Part shown: positions 45,017-54,148 of the stretch, piece by piece
How the letters are laid out: each line of letters starts with the position of its first letter
Position numbering within the stretch: the stretch's first letter is position 1
NCBI GenBank assembly: GCA_947179325.1
Contig: CAMXAU010000009.1
Span: 1-64,000 of the forward strand
Direction: 5' to 3'
DNA length: 64,000 nucleotides
DNA from: an uncultured Bacteroidales bacterium
GTDB lineage: Bacteria; Bacteroidota; Bacteroidia; Bacteroidales; UBA932
Notes under the pieces: model-generated
Database searches by the model: none
The model's input: the letters and a program-made list of their open reading frames with translations, nothing else
What the model was told of the DNA's origin: nothing
Made by a program: the position numbers and the translations under genes

Positions 45017-46954
45017 ATGGAATCAATAAAGATTATGGCCGCGGCCGCCATTTTAGCTGCAGCTGTCTCGTGTGGTCCACGACAGGAAAACTTCAAGATA
45101 CATTTTGACGGTTCCAGAGAAATGTCAGGGGCAAAGTTCGCCCTTGCTGACATAAATCCGGACCTGCCGCTTGACTGGGACGGATATGGATATGTGGTGC
45201 TGGAATATAAAATCTCGACATCACAGCGTTTCCAGCTCGGGTTCACAACAGATTGGGGATACAATGAACTGAGAGTCATGAGCTATGTCCCGAATGCATG
45301 GAACAGGCTTGCAATTCCTTTGAAATATTTCACGGAGCTTCCGGACCCTGCCTTTGATGTCGCTGCTACATTCAACCATGCAAGATATACCGGCTGGGTC
45401 AATCTCGGAGGGCGCAGAGGCCCTATGCGTGGTGTGGACTCAATCGGTTTCAGGATGAGGAAGGCAATAGGTGACCCGGTGCTTGAACTGAGGAATGTTA
45501 CCTTGTCCGTTGATGATCCGGGGGACATGTATATGGAAAGCGCTCCTGCAATCGACAGGTTCGGGCAGCAGATGAATGTTGATTATCCGGGCAAGGTGCA
45601 TTCCCTGGCTGAACTAGAGAAAGAATGGAGGGCGGAAGAGGCCGAAGATGTGTCTGTTGCTGCTTTCAACTATTCACGATATGGAGGCTATATGCAGAGG
45701 CAGGTGGATGCGACTGGCTATTTCCGGATAGAGCAGATAGACGGCAGGTGGTGGTTTGTGGATCCTGAAGGCTACCTGTTCCTCTCTGTCGGGGTTGATT
45801 GTGTGAATGTCGGTGGCGGAGGAATGGTCAGGGATGCAGACAAGCGGCCTGGAATGTATGAGGAACTGCCTCCTGAGAGTCTTTCTGCCGGTCGGAATGG
45901 CCGCCATGGTGCACCTCAGTTCGGTGTGTGGAACCTCTACCGCAGATATGGGGATGATTTCATGTCCAGGGCATATGACATGACAATAAGAAGGATGGAC
46001 AAATGGGGGATAAATACGATAGCTAACTGGTCAGACCAGAATATCATAGCCCTTAACCGTAAGGCTTTCATGCTTTCGCTCCGTAATCTTGGCCAGGATG
46101 CGCGGCTTATGGGGCTTTGTGACATCTACCGCAGTGACTATAAGGCTTCAATGGAGGAGTCTGTCAGGGAAATTACGGCAAGGAATCTCGGGAATCCGTG
46201 GCTGATCGGATATTTTGTCGGAAATGAACCTGCGTGGATCAATGATGAGGACAGGCTGTGCCAGATTATACTTGACGGAGAAGACAGGCCGATCAAAGGC
46301 GAGCTGCAGAGATATCTGAGGCGGAACGGTGATACAGGAGAGGCGAGACGGGCTTTCGTGATCAATGCCTTCAAGGTTTTTCTTGATGATGTCAATGCGG
46401 CACTGAAGAAATACGATCCGGATCATCTTAACCTTGGGATCCGTTTCGCTGAGCCGGATACACTTGGGGAAGACCTCCTTGCTGCATGCAGTTCGAGTTT
46501 TGATGCTTTCAGTTTCAATTCATATTCCCTTGCCCCTGGGCGCGGGATGCTGGACAGGGCATATCGCATTACTGGGCTTCCTATGGTAATCGGGGAATAT
46601 CATTTCGGAACAGTGGAGAGAGGGCTTGCGCAGGCTTTATGGCAGGTTGATTCGGAGAAAGAGAGAGGCGATGCCTACCGTTACTATACAGAGCAGGCCT
46701 ATTCGCATCCGGCTATGATCGGGACCGGGTATTTCCAGTGGAGCGACCAGGATGTTACAGGACGTTTTGACGGAGAAAACTACCATTGTGGTCTCATAGA
46801 TGTGACGGACAGGCCATATCGTGAGCAGGTCAATGCTATGATAGAGACTGCGAAAGTGCTATATGACGTGCATTGCGGCACAGCTGCACCGTTCGGCAAC
46901 CCTCCTGCAGGCGCAAGGGGGCATGAGGCAGTCCCGGACCTTTGGAATGAATAG
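45017..46954 (+). CDS. Clan GH-A-like glycoside hydrolase lipoprotein, possibly GH50/agarase-related (PUL 2)
   Basis: 645 residues. Lipobox AAVSC, Cys about 19. Residues about 25-170 form a beta-sandwich like carbohydrate-binding modules attached to agarase-like enzymes. The TIM barrel starts at about 230 with DGRWWFVDPEGYLFLSVGVD. The acid/base Glu is probably E404 in YFVGNEPAW, and the nucleophile E527 in LPMVIGEYHFGT, the strand 4 and strand 7 positions of clan GH-A. The WxVDPxGxxFxSxGV opening is shared with proteins annotated as beta-agarase or GH50-like; I cannot assign the family surely. It is 24 bp after susD and is the only enzyme of PUL 2. Confidence 0.65.
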   Translation: MESIKIMAAAAILAAAVSCGPRQENFKIHFDGSREMSGAKFALADINPDLPLDWDGYGYVVLEYKISTSQRFQLGFTTDWGYNELRVMSYVPNAWNRLAIPLKYFTELPDPAFDVAATFNHARYTGWVNLGGRRGPMRGVDSIGFRMRKAIGDPVLELRNVTLSVDDPGDMYMESAPAIDRFGQQMNVDYPGKVHSLAELEKEWRAEEAEDVSVAAFNYSRYGGYMQRQVDATGYFRIEQIDGRWWFVDPEGYLFLSVGVDCVNVGGGGMVRDADKRPGMYEELPPESLSAGRNGRHGAPQFGVWNLYRRYGDDFMSRAYDMTIRRMDKWGINTIANWSDQNIIALNRKAFMLSLRNLGQDARLMGLCDIYRSDYKASMEESVREITARNLGNPWLIGYFVGNEPAWINDEDRLCQIILDGEDRPIKGELQRYLRRNGDTGEARRAFVINAFKVFLDDVNAALKKYDPDHLNLGIRFAEPDTLGEDLLAACSSSFDAFSFNSYSLAPGRGMLDRAYRITGLPMVIGEYHFGTVERGLAQALWQVDSEKERGDAYRYYTEQAYSHPAMIGTGYFQWSDQDVTGRFDGENYHCGLIDVTDRPYREQVNAMIETAKVLYDVHCGTAAPFGNPPAGARGHEAVPDLWNE

Positions 46955-46992
46955 CACGGGGCCATGGGCAATCCGGCAAAATGAATGAAAAC

Positions 46993-47028
46993 ATGCCCGT
47001 CCGGCACGAGTTAAAGCCAGACGGGCAT
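46993..47028. terminator. Bidirectional terminator between PUL 2 and metK
   Basis: ATGCCCGTC (46993-47001) pairs with GACGGGCAT (47020-47028), extended by GGC/GCC inside. ATATTTTCTT follows on the plus strand and GTTTTCATTC on the minus strand. Confidence 0.85.
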
Positions 47029-47052
47029 ATATTTTCTTAATGGGGCTTTTCT

Positions 47053-48372
47053 CTACAGCCCGAAAGCCTGCTTTACAATCTCTACGGAATCAAGCAGCTC
47101 CCAGCCGAAGAACTGTACCAGCTCCTGTGACTTCTGGCCATGTCTGATGATGTCTACGTACTCCATGTATGGCTTTCTCCCGACATGCCCGTATGCGGCT
47201 GTCGGCTCATAGATCGGTTTCTTTAGCTGGAACTTCTCTATGATCTTGGCCGGGCGCAGGTCGAATATCCCGTTGATCTTTTCTGCAATGAACGCATCGC
47301 TCAGGCCCTTGGCAGCAGTGCCGTATGTATTTACGAATATGCTGACAGGACGTGCTACGCCGATTGCGTATGAGACCTGTACAAGTATCTCGTCAGCCAC
47401 TCCGGCCGCCACGAGGTTCTTCGCAATGTACCTTGCCGCATATGCTGCTGAACGGTCTACCTTTGAAGGGTCCTTTCCTGAGAATGCTCCGCCGCCGTGC
47501 GCTCCCTTTCCGCCATATGTGTCGACAATGATCTTTCGCCCGGTAAGCCCGGTGTCACCGTGGGGCCCTCCGATGACGAATTTCCCTGTCGGGTTCACAT
47601 GCAGGATATAGTCTCCCTTGAAAAGTGCCGCTGTCTGGCTGTCAAGCTCCTCCATCATTGCCGGGATGAGGATCTCCTGTACGTCCTTGCGTATCTTTGC
47701 CTGCATCGCCGAGTCAACACGCTCCTGGCCATGCTGCGCTATGGCTGCCTCATAGCTGATTCCTCCGAATTCCCCGGCAGCAAAGTTGTCGTGCTGGGTC
47801 GAGATTACAATCGTGTGTATCCTGACAGGCCTGTTGGTGTCTCCGTCGTATTCTATGGTGAACTGTGACTTTGAGTCCGGGCGCAGATACGGCATCTTCT
47901 CCGGGGTCTCCTTGCGTATCCTGGCAAGTACCTGGAGCGCAAGGTGTGAAAGAGCCAGCGGAAGAGGCATGTACTCTTCCGTGTCGCGGCATGCGTATCC
48001 GAACATCATTCCCTGGTCACCTGCTCCCTGCTCATCCGTGTCAGCAGTGACGACGCCTCTGTTGATGTCGGCGCTCTGCTCGTGCAGCGCGGAAAGTATG
48101 CCGCATGAATTGCCGTCGAACATGTATTCTGCCTTGTTGTAGCCTATCTTGTTTATGACGCGGCGCGCCACAGTCTGTATGTCGACGTACGCGTCATCTG
48201 AACGGACTTCACCTCCTACGACAACAAGCCCTGTGCTGCAGAAGGTCTCGCATGCGACCTTCGCCTCCGGGTCCTGGCGGAGGAATTCATCAAGTATTGC
48301 ATCGGAAATCTGGTCCGATACCTTGTCAGGGTGTCCCTCAGACACCGATTCTGAAGTAAATAAATAGTTCAT
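47053..48372 (-). CDS. metK: S-adenosylmethionine synthase
   Basis: 439 residues. Makes SAM from methionine and ATP in the cytoplasm. N-terminal [24 protein letters not shown], central [12 protein letters not shown] (methionine/ATP site), and the glycine-rich [28 protein letters not shown] are canonical. It is slightly longer than the E. coli enzyme, as usual in Bacteroidetes. Single gene preceded by a leader of about 175 nt containing a SAM-II-like aptamer and an intrinsic terminator, so its expression should fall when SAM is high. Confidence 0.98.
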   Translation of the reverse strand: MNYLFTSESVSEGHPDKVSDQISDAILDEFLRQDPEAKVACETFCSTGLVVVGGEVRSDDAYVDIQTVARRVINKIGYNKAEYMFDGNSCGILSALHEQSADINRGVVTADTDEQGAGDQGMMFGYACRDTEEYMPLPLALSHLALQVLARIRKETPEKMPYLRPDSKSQFTIEYDGDTNRPVRIHTIVISTQHDNFAAGEFGGISYEAAIAQHGQERVDSAMQAKIRKDVQEILIPAMMEELDSQTAALFKGDYILHVNPTGKFVIGGPHGDTGLTGRKIIVDTYGGKGAHGGGAFSGKDPSKVDRSAAYAARYIAKNLVAAGVADEILVQVSYAIGVARPVSIFVNTYGTAAKGLSDAFIAEKINGIFDLRPAKIIEKFQLKKPIYEPTAAYGHVGRKPYMEYVDIIRHGQKSQELVQFFGWELLDSVEIVKQAFGL

Positions 48373-48434
48373 GACTCATATTTTACGGGCCTTTACCATT
48401 CCGCATCCAGGGCGGACGGGAAGGCTATATATAC

Positions 48435-48464
48435 AAAAAACTCCGGCATACATGGTATGCGGAG
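48435..48464 (-). terminator. Riboswitch-controlled terminator in the metK leader
   Basis: On the minus strand CTCCGCATAC (complement of 48455-48464), loop CAT, GTATGCCGGAG (complement of 48441-48451, one bulged C), then six T (48435-48440). It lies about 63 bases before the metK start codon, after the aptamer, and so can stop transcription before the gene. Its 5' arm can alternatively pair with the aptamer's 5' P1 strand. Confidence 0.85.
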
Positions 48465-48494
48465 CCAACACAAAAACAAAACCTATGATACGAA

Positions 48495-48541
48495 TTTTAG
48501 CATTTTTTTGTGTGGTTGCAAGCAGCCAAATCTCTCCACAT
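48495..48541 (-). ncRNA. SAM-II-like riboswitch aptamer upstream of metK
   Basis: Minus-strand order: TGTGG (P1 5' strand), AGAGATTTGGCT (loop with the conserved GATTTG), GCTTGCAACCACA (conserved TTGCA plus P1 3' strand CCACA), an A-rich spacer, then TGCTAAA (3' pseudoknot strand). This follows the SAM-II (metA, SAM_alpha) consensus GATTTG...GCTTGCAnCCAC...AAA...GCTAAA. Gene context (metK) fits. SAM-II normally acts near the ribosome site; here the start codon is over 120 nt away and a terminator lies between. ATGTGGAG at the P1 5' side (complement of 48534-48541) can pair over 8 bp with CTCCGCAT of the terminator. Confidence 0.85.
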
Positions 48542-48555
48542 CGTATTTAAGGCTG

Positions 48556-48587
48556 CAAATGTAAGAAGCCATTTTGGATTTTGCAAA
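48556..48587 (-). promoter_or_regulatory. Promoter of metK
   Basis: Minus strand: TTTG (complement of 48584-48587), 20 bp, TACATTTG (complement of 48556-48563). Transcription would begin near 48549, a few bases before the SAM-II aptamer. Confidence 0.8.
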
Positions 48588-48628
48588 TATAAATTTCGAA
48601 TAAATTCCGCATAATCCGAGAAATTTGC

Positions 48629-48636
48629 TAATTTTG
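48629..48636 (+). promoter_or_regulatory. -7 box of the pgk promoter
   Basis: TAATTTTG followed by CACCGG, about 80 bp before the pgk ATG. The -33 element is not clear. The downstream bases TTTGCACCGG are identical to those at the orphan promoter near 56906. Confidence 0.55.
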
Positions 48637-48716
48637 CACCGGCTTTTGCGTCGCCTGGTCTGGGCGTGGCAGATGCTGTCCGGAAGGGAAAGATTATAGA
48701 TTTAATATATTAGATT

Positions 48717-49970
48717 ATGCAACAGAGTATTGACACTTACGATTTTGCGGGTAAGAAGGCAATTGTCCGTGTAGATTTCAACGTTCCTCTCAATGAGAAG
48801 ATGGAGATCACTGACGATACCCGTATCAGGGCTGCTATCCCTACTCTCAAGAAAGTGCTTGAGAAAGGAGGTTCGCTCATCATCATGTCTCACCTTGGAC
48901 GTCCAAAGGGAGTATCAGACAAATTCTCTCTCAAACATATCATCAGCCGTGTGCAGGAGCTTCTCGGAGTGCCTGTGAAATTTGCTGATGACTGCCAGAA
49001 TGCAGACGAGCAGGTGGCTTCCCTCAAGCCGGGTGAAGTGCTTATTCTTGAGAACCTCCGTTTCTACGCAGAGGAGGAGGGCAAGCCAAGGGGACTTGCT
49101 GAGGATGCTACAGACGAGGAGAAGAAGGCTGCAAAGGCTGCTGTGAAGGAAAGCCAGAAGAAGTTTGTCGCGAAACTCGCTTCATACGCAGACTGCTATA
49201 TCAATGACGCATTCGGTACAGCACACCGTGCACATGCCTCTACTGCGCTTATCGCCAAATACTTCCCTAATGACAAGATGTTCGGCTATGTGATGGAGGG
49301 TGAGATCAAGGCTATCGACCGTGTCCTCAAGACTCCTGAGCATCCTGTGACTGCTATCATCGGTGGAGCGAAGGTGTCTTCAAAGATCGGCATCATTGAG
49401 CATCTCTTCGATGTAGTCGACAACATGATCATCGGCGGCGGAATGGTATATACATTCATCAAGGCACAGGGAGGAAAGATCGGACTCTCCCTCTGTGAGA
49501 ATGACCAGATGGACCTTGCCCTCAACATCATGAAGAAGGCTGAGGAGAAAGGCGTGAAGCTTTACCTCTCAAAGGAGGTCATCATCGCTGACGGCTTCTC
49601 GAATGATGCAAACACCAAGATCTGCTCAAACAGGGAGATTCCTGATGAGTGGGAGGGTGTTGACGCAGCTCCAAGCACACTCGCAATGTGGGAGGAGGTC
49701 ATCATGAAGTCAAAGACTATCCTCTGGAACGGTCCTGTAGGAGTATTCGAGATTCCTGCATTCGCAAAGGGAACAAACAAGGTTGCCGAGATGCTTGCAA
49801 AAGCAACGGAGAACGGTGCGTTCACTCTTGTCGGTGGTGGAGACTCGGTTGCTGCCGTTACGCAGATGGGCTTCGCAAAGAAGGTAAGCTACGTCTCAAC
49901 AGGCGGTGGAGCAATGCTTGAGTACCTTGAGGGAATGGAGCTTCCTGGTATCGCAGCTATCCGCGAGTAA
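48717..49970 (+). CDS. pgk: Phosphoglycerate kinase
   Basis: 417 residues. Glycolytic enzyme making ATP from 1,3-bisphosphoglycerate. Conserved [14 protein letters not shown] near the N-terminus, SHLGRPKG (substrate loop), [27 protein letters not shown] in the hinge region, and the nucleotide-binding GPVGVFEI plus C-terminal GGGDSVAAV and [14 protein letters not shown]. Single gene, divergent from metK and closed by a strong terminator. Confidence 0.98.
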   Translation: MQQSIDTYDFAGKKAIVRVDFNVPLNEKMEITDDTRIRAAIPTLKKVLEKGGSLIIMSHLGRPKGVSDKFSLKHIISRVQELLGVPVKFADDCQNADEQVASLKPGEVLILENLRFYAEEEGKPRGLAEDATDEEKKAAKAAVKESQKKFVAKLASYADCYINDAFGTAHRAHASTALIAKYFPNDKMFGYVMEGEIKAIDRVLKTPEHPVTAIIGGAKVSSKIGIIEHLFDVVDNMIIGGGMVYTFIKAQGGKIGLSLCENDQMDLALNIMKKAEEKGVKLYLSKEVIIADGFSNDANTKICSNREIPDEWEGVDAAPSTLAMWEEVIMKSKTILWNGPVGVFEIPAFAKGTNKVAEMLAKATENGAFTLVGGGDSVAAVTQMGFAKKVSYVSTGGGAMLEYLEGMELPGIAAIRE

Positions 49971-49993
49971 TATACCGGAATACATAAAAGATG

Positions 49994-50030
49994 AGGCAGG
50001 ACAACCATTGCGGCTGTCCTGCCTTCTTAT
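49994..50030. terminator. Bidirectional terminator between pgk and sodB
   Basis: Perfect 10-bp arms AGGCAGGACA (49994-50003) and TGTCCTGCCT (50015-50024), 11-nt loop, followed by TCTTAT on the plus strand and, on the minus strand, by CATCTTTTATG. Confidence 0.85.
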
Positions 50031-50054
50031 ATAAAGGGACCGGCTGCCCGGAAC

Positions 50055-50630
50055 CTATTGGAGTCTGCCCTCTACCTTTTTCCAGTCAACCAGGTCCCAC
50101 CATGCCTTTACGAAGTCGGCTCTCCGGTTGCGGTAATCGATATAGTATGCATGCTCCCAGACATCGAGTGTGAGCAGTGGCTTCATCCCTTTGGTCAGAG
50201 GATTCCCTGCTCCGCTTTCGGCCAGTATCTTCAGCCTGCCTGCGGGATCCTGTGCAAGCCATGCCCATCCGGAACCGAATATCCCGATGCTTGCCTTTGA
50301 GAATTCTTCCTTGAAAGCCTCTACGGAGCCAAAGCTCTCTGACAGTTTCTCTGCCAGCCTTGGCGGAATGCCGGCTGGCCGTGGAGTCAATGTCTCAAAG
50401 AAGAATGTATGGTTCCAGGTCTGTGCCGCATTGTTGAAGATGCCGCCATCTGCCTTTTTGACGATCTCTTCAAGAGTCATGTCTTCATAAGGTGTTCCTG
50501 GAATCATCTTGTTCAGGTTGTCGATGTATGTCTGCAGATGTTTCCCGTAATGGTATTCCAATGTCTCTTTGCTCATTGCAGGGGCAAGCGCGTCCTGCGC
50601 ATATGGTAATCTTGGCAATAAGTGTTTCAT
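50055..50630 (-). CDS. sodB: Superoxide dismutase (Fe/Mn family)
   Basis: 191 residues. Metal ligands are seen in LEYHYGKHLQTYI (His about 28), TWNHTFFF (His about 74), and LDVWEHAYYIDY (Asp about 154 and His about 158). Fe-type features such as the AAQTWNHTFF sequence with Gln 70 in the N-terminal half favour iron or cambialistic use. It removes superoxide in the cytoplasm, important for oxygen tolerance of an anaerobe. It starts only 11 bp after the second ABC permease gene in the same direction, so partial co-transcription with the export operon is possible; a short hairpin with five T (50644-50668) lies at that junction. Confidence 0.96.
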   Translation of the reverse strand: MKHLLPRLPYAQDALAPAMSKETLEYHYGKHLQTYIDNLNKMIPGTPYEDMTLEEIVKKADGGIFNNAAQTWNHTFFFETLTPRPAGIPPRLAEKLSESFGSVEAFKEEFSKASIGIFGSGWAWLAQDPAGRLKILAESGAGNPLTKGMKPLLTLDVWEHAYYIDYRNRRADFVKAWWDLVDWKKVEGRLQ

Positions 50631-50641
50631 AATTCCTGATA

Positions 50642-51907
50642 TTAAAAACCGTTGCTGCTATTAGCAACCTCTGTGCTAAACTGGCCGGACGCGCTTCCGG
50701 ATTTTTTCTCCTTTATGTGTATTATCTTATTCTCCACATAGATGGATATGCACGACAGTATGTAGTACACTATTGTCTGTACTGTAAGCCCAATGATTTC
50801 GGGTCTTATCATGTACAGGTCCGCCCCCGCTGTATTGAGGTTTATGAATCCCCTTGCCGCAAATGTGGAAGGGAAGATATATGCGAAATATCTCCAGAAT
50901 GCAGGGAAACTTTCCATCGGCCATGAGAATCCTGTCAGGAACAGGCATACGGGCGAGAAGAAGAGGAACAGCACAAACACGGTCTCCCTCCTTGCTATTA
51001 CAGAACTGAATGCAAAGCTGAACATCACGCAGGCTGGTATGTAGAACATCAGCAATGTGAATATGTCCCGGAACTCTCCGCGTTGAGGCAGTCCGAAAAT
51101 ATATGGTATCAGGCATGCTACATATACACCGAGAATGATGTATATCAGCCAGTATGCGGTGCCCCTGCCTGCGATTACCCTTGTTATTCCCCGCCCTTTC
51201 AGGCCGTCAGGCATCACCGCGAAGCTCCTGTTCTCCTCGCGCATGGTCCCTGCAAGCATTGACACTCCGTAGAACATTGTCTGCTGAAGTACAATCATCA
51301 GTGCTGCGGAAAGGAAGAATATGCTGTAGGCGAATGTCCTGTTGTACGGCATGTTCTCCTCATACGGGAGTGCGTCTACAAGCTGTACTGCGGCTTCTCC
51401 GGCATATCCCGCTGCAGCATACCTTTCCATCTGGATGTCCCTGGCCTCATCAAGCATCACATAGTTCATCGACATCGTGAGGTTCTTGTAGTACAGGAAG
51501 CTGCTCATGTCAGCATATGTCGATATTGTCGCCTGCTCCATCCTGGCCAGTTTCTCGTCAAAGTCCTTGGGGAACATCACGATGCCCCTTATCTTCTGCT
51601 CTTTCATGAGGCGTTCTGCCTCTTCCATGTCCGTGCATCTGTATGCCACGTCTACTTCACGTGTCGCATCGAGCTTGCGTGTGAAGCTGCGGCTTTCCGC
51701 ACTGCCTGAAAGGTCCACAACCGCAATGGGCATCTCGTCGACGCTCCCGTTTGCATATATGAGATTGTATATGACAGGATAGGCAAGACCGGCGAGGAAG
51801 AATATCACCATTACACCGCTGTCGCTGAATATCATCTTCAGCTCATGCGTCATGATGGCATAGAAGTCTGACCACCATCGTCTTATAAATGAAAATAACT
51901 TTTTCAT
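50642..51907 (-). CDS. ABC-2 type export permease (second of pair)
   Basis: 421 residues. N-terminal cytoplasmic segment, one membrane helix at about 33-50 (VMVIFFLAGLAYPVIYNLIY), a large periplasmic domain (about 55-180) and five C-terminal helices, the ABC2_membrane_3/YhhJ-YbhR layout. IAVVDLSGSAESRSFTRKLDATREVDVAY is the typical start of the periplasmic domain. It should form a heterodimeric channel with the permease encoded 6 bp upstream. No ATPase gene is present in the operon. The C-terminus is a charged tail that overlaps a small inverted repeat. Confidence 0.88.
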   Translation of the reverse strand: MKKLFSFIRRWWSDFYAIMTHELKMIFSDSGVMVIFFLAGLAYPVIYNLIYANGSVDEMPIAVVDLSGSAESRSFTRKLDATREVDVAYRCTDMEEAERLMKEQKIRGIVMFPKDFDEKLARMEQATISTYADMSSFLYYKNLTMSMNYVMLDEARDIQMERYAAAGYAGEAAVQLVDALPYEENMPYNRTFAYSIFFLSAALMIVLQQTMFYGVSMLAGTMREENRSFAVMPDGLKGRGITRVIAGRGTAYWLIYIILGVYVACLIPYIFGLPQRGEFRDIFTLLMFYIPACVMFSFAFSSVIARRETVFVLFLFFSPVCLFLTGFSWPMESFPAFWRYFAYIFPSTFAARGFINLNTAGADLYMIRPEIIGLTVQTIVYYILSCISIYVENKIIHIKEKKSGSASGQFSTEVANSSNGF

Positions 51908-51913
51908 GCTTAA

Positions 51914-53083
51914 CTACTTTCTTGGGAAGTTCTGGAAGACATATGCCTTTTCCAGCCTCCTGATTGAAATCAGAGGTACAAAGAGGAAGAGCAGGAGATG
52001 GACAATCTCCATGTGCCATCCTGCAAAACCTGTCCCGTACATTGCTTCCTGTATGTAGAACATATAATAATGCCTTAGCGGGAAAGCTGCGGCAAGTCCT
52101 TGTATATAAGGCGCCATGGCTTCAACCGGGAATGTGAATCCCGTCAGCGAGAAACCGAGCACGCTATATATTGCGGCAATGCTGATAGCATCTCTCAGCA
52201 CAGGCAGAAGCCCGATGATTGTAATGGCGACCGCCTCGCATGAGAGGACGAATACCATTGTTCCTGCGAACATGTTCCATATGGACCCTTCAATAGGGAA
52301 TCTGCACCAGTGGTACAGGAGCAGGTCCATGAATATGCCTATGGACCAGAACAGCAGTGTGTATGGAATGAGCTTGCCGAGGACGGCTGCCCCCATAGAG
52401 CCTCCCGCCTTCTGCATCAGATGTCTTGAAGTACCGTATTTCAGCTCTGCACCGAGGGAATACACAAGGACAAGGATGATGCTCAGCTCAAGGATTCCGG
52501 GAAGCAGCACGCTGTTCAGGTAAACGCTGTAGTTCGCTGTGGAGTTGCCTATCTGGTGGGCATCAATCCTGATTGGCTGTATTCTTCCCATTATTGCATC
52601 CTCGTTGACGCCTTTGGCGCGCAGGACCTCACGCTTGACTGCACCGCCTGTGAGGTTTACCATGGTGAGTATCGTCTTGTATGCAAATGTGCCCCCTACA
52701 AAATACAGTGTGTTTACGTAGAATGTAAATACAGGGCGCCTGTTTGCCTGGATGTCCTCAGCCATGTTGTCCGGTATTACGCATATGGCAGAGACCTTAC
52801 CTGTCTGCATGGCTTCGCGCGCTTCCTTGAAACTGCTGAACTGTACCGTGTTGCAGGTCTGGGTCGCATCCAGCTGCCTTGTGAAGTTGCGCGAGACGGA
52901 CGAATTGTCGTAGTCCACGATTCCTACAGGCAGGTCTTTGGGCTGGCCGTCGCGGAGCAGGGTCAGGAAGAATATCGAGCAGAAGGCCATTACTGCGACG
53001 GAGGAAATCAGGTAGATCGGCCTTTGCCTGATCAGCCTGACCTCGCGTCTTATGACATCCCGCAAGTTTTTTATGAATTCCAT
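51914..53083 (-). CDS. ABC-2 type export permease (first of pair)
   Basis: 389 residues with the same arrangement as the next gene: an N-terminal helix at about 24-44, a periplasmic domain with VGIVDYDNSSVSRNFTRQLDATQTCNTV, and five C-terminal helices (ILELSIILVLVYSLGAELKYGTSR and following). Similar segments show that the two permeases are paralogues. It follows the HlyD-type gene by 21 bp. It probably exports drugs, bile components or another hydrophobic substrate to TolC; the substrate is unknown. Confidence 0.88.
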   Translation of the reverse strand: MEFIKNLRDVIRREVRLIRQRPIYLISSVAVMAFCSIFFLTLLRDGQPKDLPVGIVDYDNSSVSRNFTRQLDATQTCNTVQFSSFKEAREAMQTGKVSAICVIPDNMAEDIQANRRPVFTFYVNTLYFVGGTFAYKTILTMVNLTGGAVKREVLRAKGVNEDAIMGRIQPIRIDAHQIGNSTANYSVYLNSVLLPGILELSIILVLVYSLGAELKYGTSRHLMQKAGGSMGAAVLGKLIPYTLLFWSIGIFMDLLLYHWCRFPIEGSIWNMFAGTMVFVLSCEAVAITIIGLLPVLRDAISIAAIYSVLGFSLTGFTFPVEAMAPYIQGLAAAFPLRHYYMFYIQEAMYGTGFAGWHMEIVHLLLFLFVPLISIRRLEKAYVFQNFPRK

Positions 53084-53104
53084 GATTGTTGTTTCGCTTG
53101 GAAA

Positions 53105-54097
53105 TTATTCGCTGATGACGATTGCTGACATTCCAGGACGGATCCCGTCTATCTTCTTGACCGGTACAGCCCTTACTTCGAATGTCTTGGCATCGTATTG
53201 CCCGTATTCCTTTGCCGCTCTCCATGTGGCGTATGACTCGCGGACGCTTATGTAGTTGACTTTCAGGGTGTACCTCGCATCATTCAGCGCCGGGATCCTT
53301 ACTGTCATCTCATCTCCGGTCCTGAGTCCTTTCAGCATGTCTTCCCTGATGTTGAAGGTGAACCATACGTCATCCAGGTCAGTCACTGTCATTATCGGCG
53401 CCCCTTGTCCCACAAGTTCTCCGGCTTTAGGATAGCGTGCAGATATTACACCGTCTGCAGGTGAGGTCAGGAAAAGTTCACCAAGGTATGAGTTGACTTC
53501 CATAAGGGCGGCATTCGCCTGGTCTACAAGGGCTATTGCAGATTCCTTGTCCTCTTTCCGCGCACCGTTGACTGCCATGTCGTATTGTGACTTGGCCGCC
53601 CTGCATGTTGCCTGCGCCGCCTTGTACTTCGCTTCTATTTCATCGAATTTCTGCGCTGCGACAACCTGCTGGTCATACAGCCTCTTCATCCTCTCGTATG
53701 ATTTCTTCATTATGTCTTCCTGCACCTTGGCCTGCTGCCATAGCTCGTATGCCGCAGCAATCTGTTCTTTCCTTGCTCCGGTAAGTGCCTTGTTCTTCTG
53801 CGCCTCGGCCATGCTCTTCACCGCATTCGCCTGGGCAAGCTTTGCCTTTACCTCCGGGCTGTCTATCTCGACGAGGGTGTCTCCCTTATGCACGAAGTCT
53901 CCCTCTGAGACGAGGAACATCTCTATTCTTCCAGGTACCTTTCCTGAGATTCTGTACTCTGTGGCTTCAGCCTCTCCCTGGATGAGCATCGGCTTTGGAC
54001 GTGAAACGATGTAGCCGGCAAATGAGACGGCCAGGACTATTGCTATCAGTGCTATTATTCCGATTACAAGGTTGTAGCTTTTCTTTATTCTTTCCAT
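53105..54097 (-). CDS. HlyD/YbhG-type periplasmic adaptor (membrane fusion protein)
   Basis: 330 residues. Membrane anchor at about 12-30, first lipoyl half with EGDFVHKGDTLVEIDSPEVKAKLAQA, a long helical hairpin of about 75-190 (rich in Ala, Lys, Glu and Gln), second lipoyl half with TSPADGVISARYPKAGELVGQGAPIMTV, and a beta-barrel domain ending GIRPGMSAIVISE. It bridges the inner-membrane permeases and TolC. Second gene of the export operon. Confidence 0.93.
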   Translation of the reverse strand: MERIKKSYNLVIGIIALIAIVLAVSFAGYIVSRPKPMLIQGEAEATEYRISGKVPGRIEMFLVSEGDFVHKGDTLVEIDSPEVKAKLAQANAVKSMAEAQKNKALTGARKEQIAAAYELWQQAKVQEDIMKKSYERMKRLYDQQVVAAQKFDEIEAKYKAAQATCRAAKSQYDMAVNGARKEDKESAIALVDQANAALMEVNSYLGELFLTSPADGVISARYPKAGELVGQGAPIMTVTDLDDVWFTFNIREDMLKGLRTGDEMTVRIPALNDARYTLKVNYISVRESYATWRAAKEYGQYDAKTFEVRAVPVKKIDGIRPGMSAIVISE

Positions 54098-54148
54098 GAT
54101 TCAGTCAAATTGATTTAGTTGTGTATGTTTTATTGTCTTGATCTTGTT

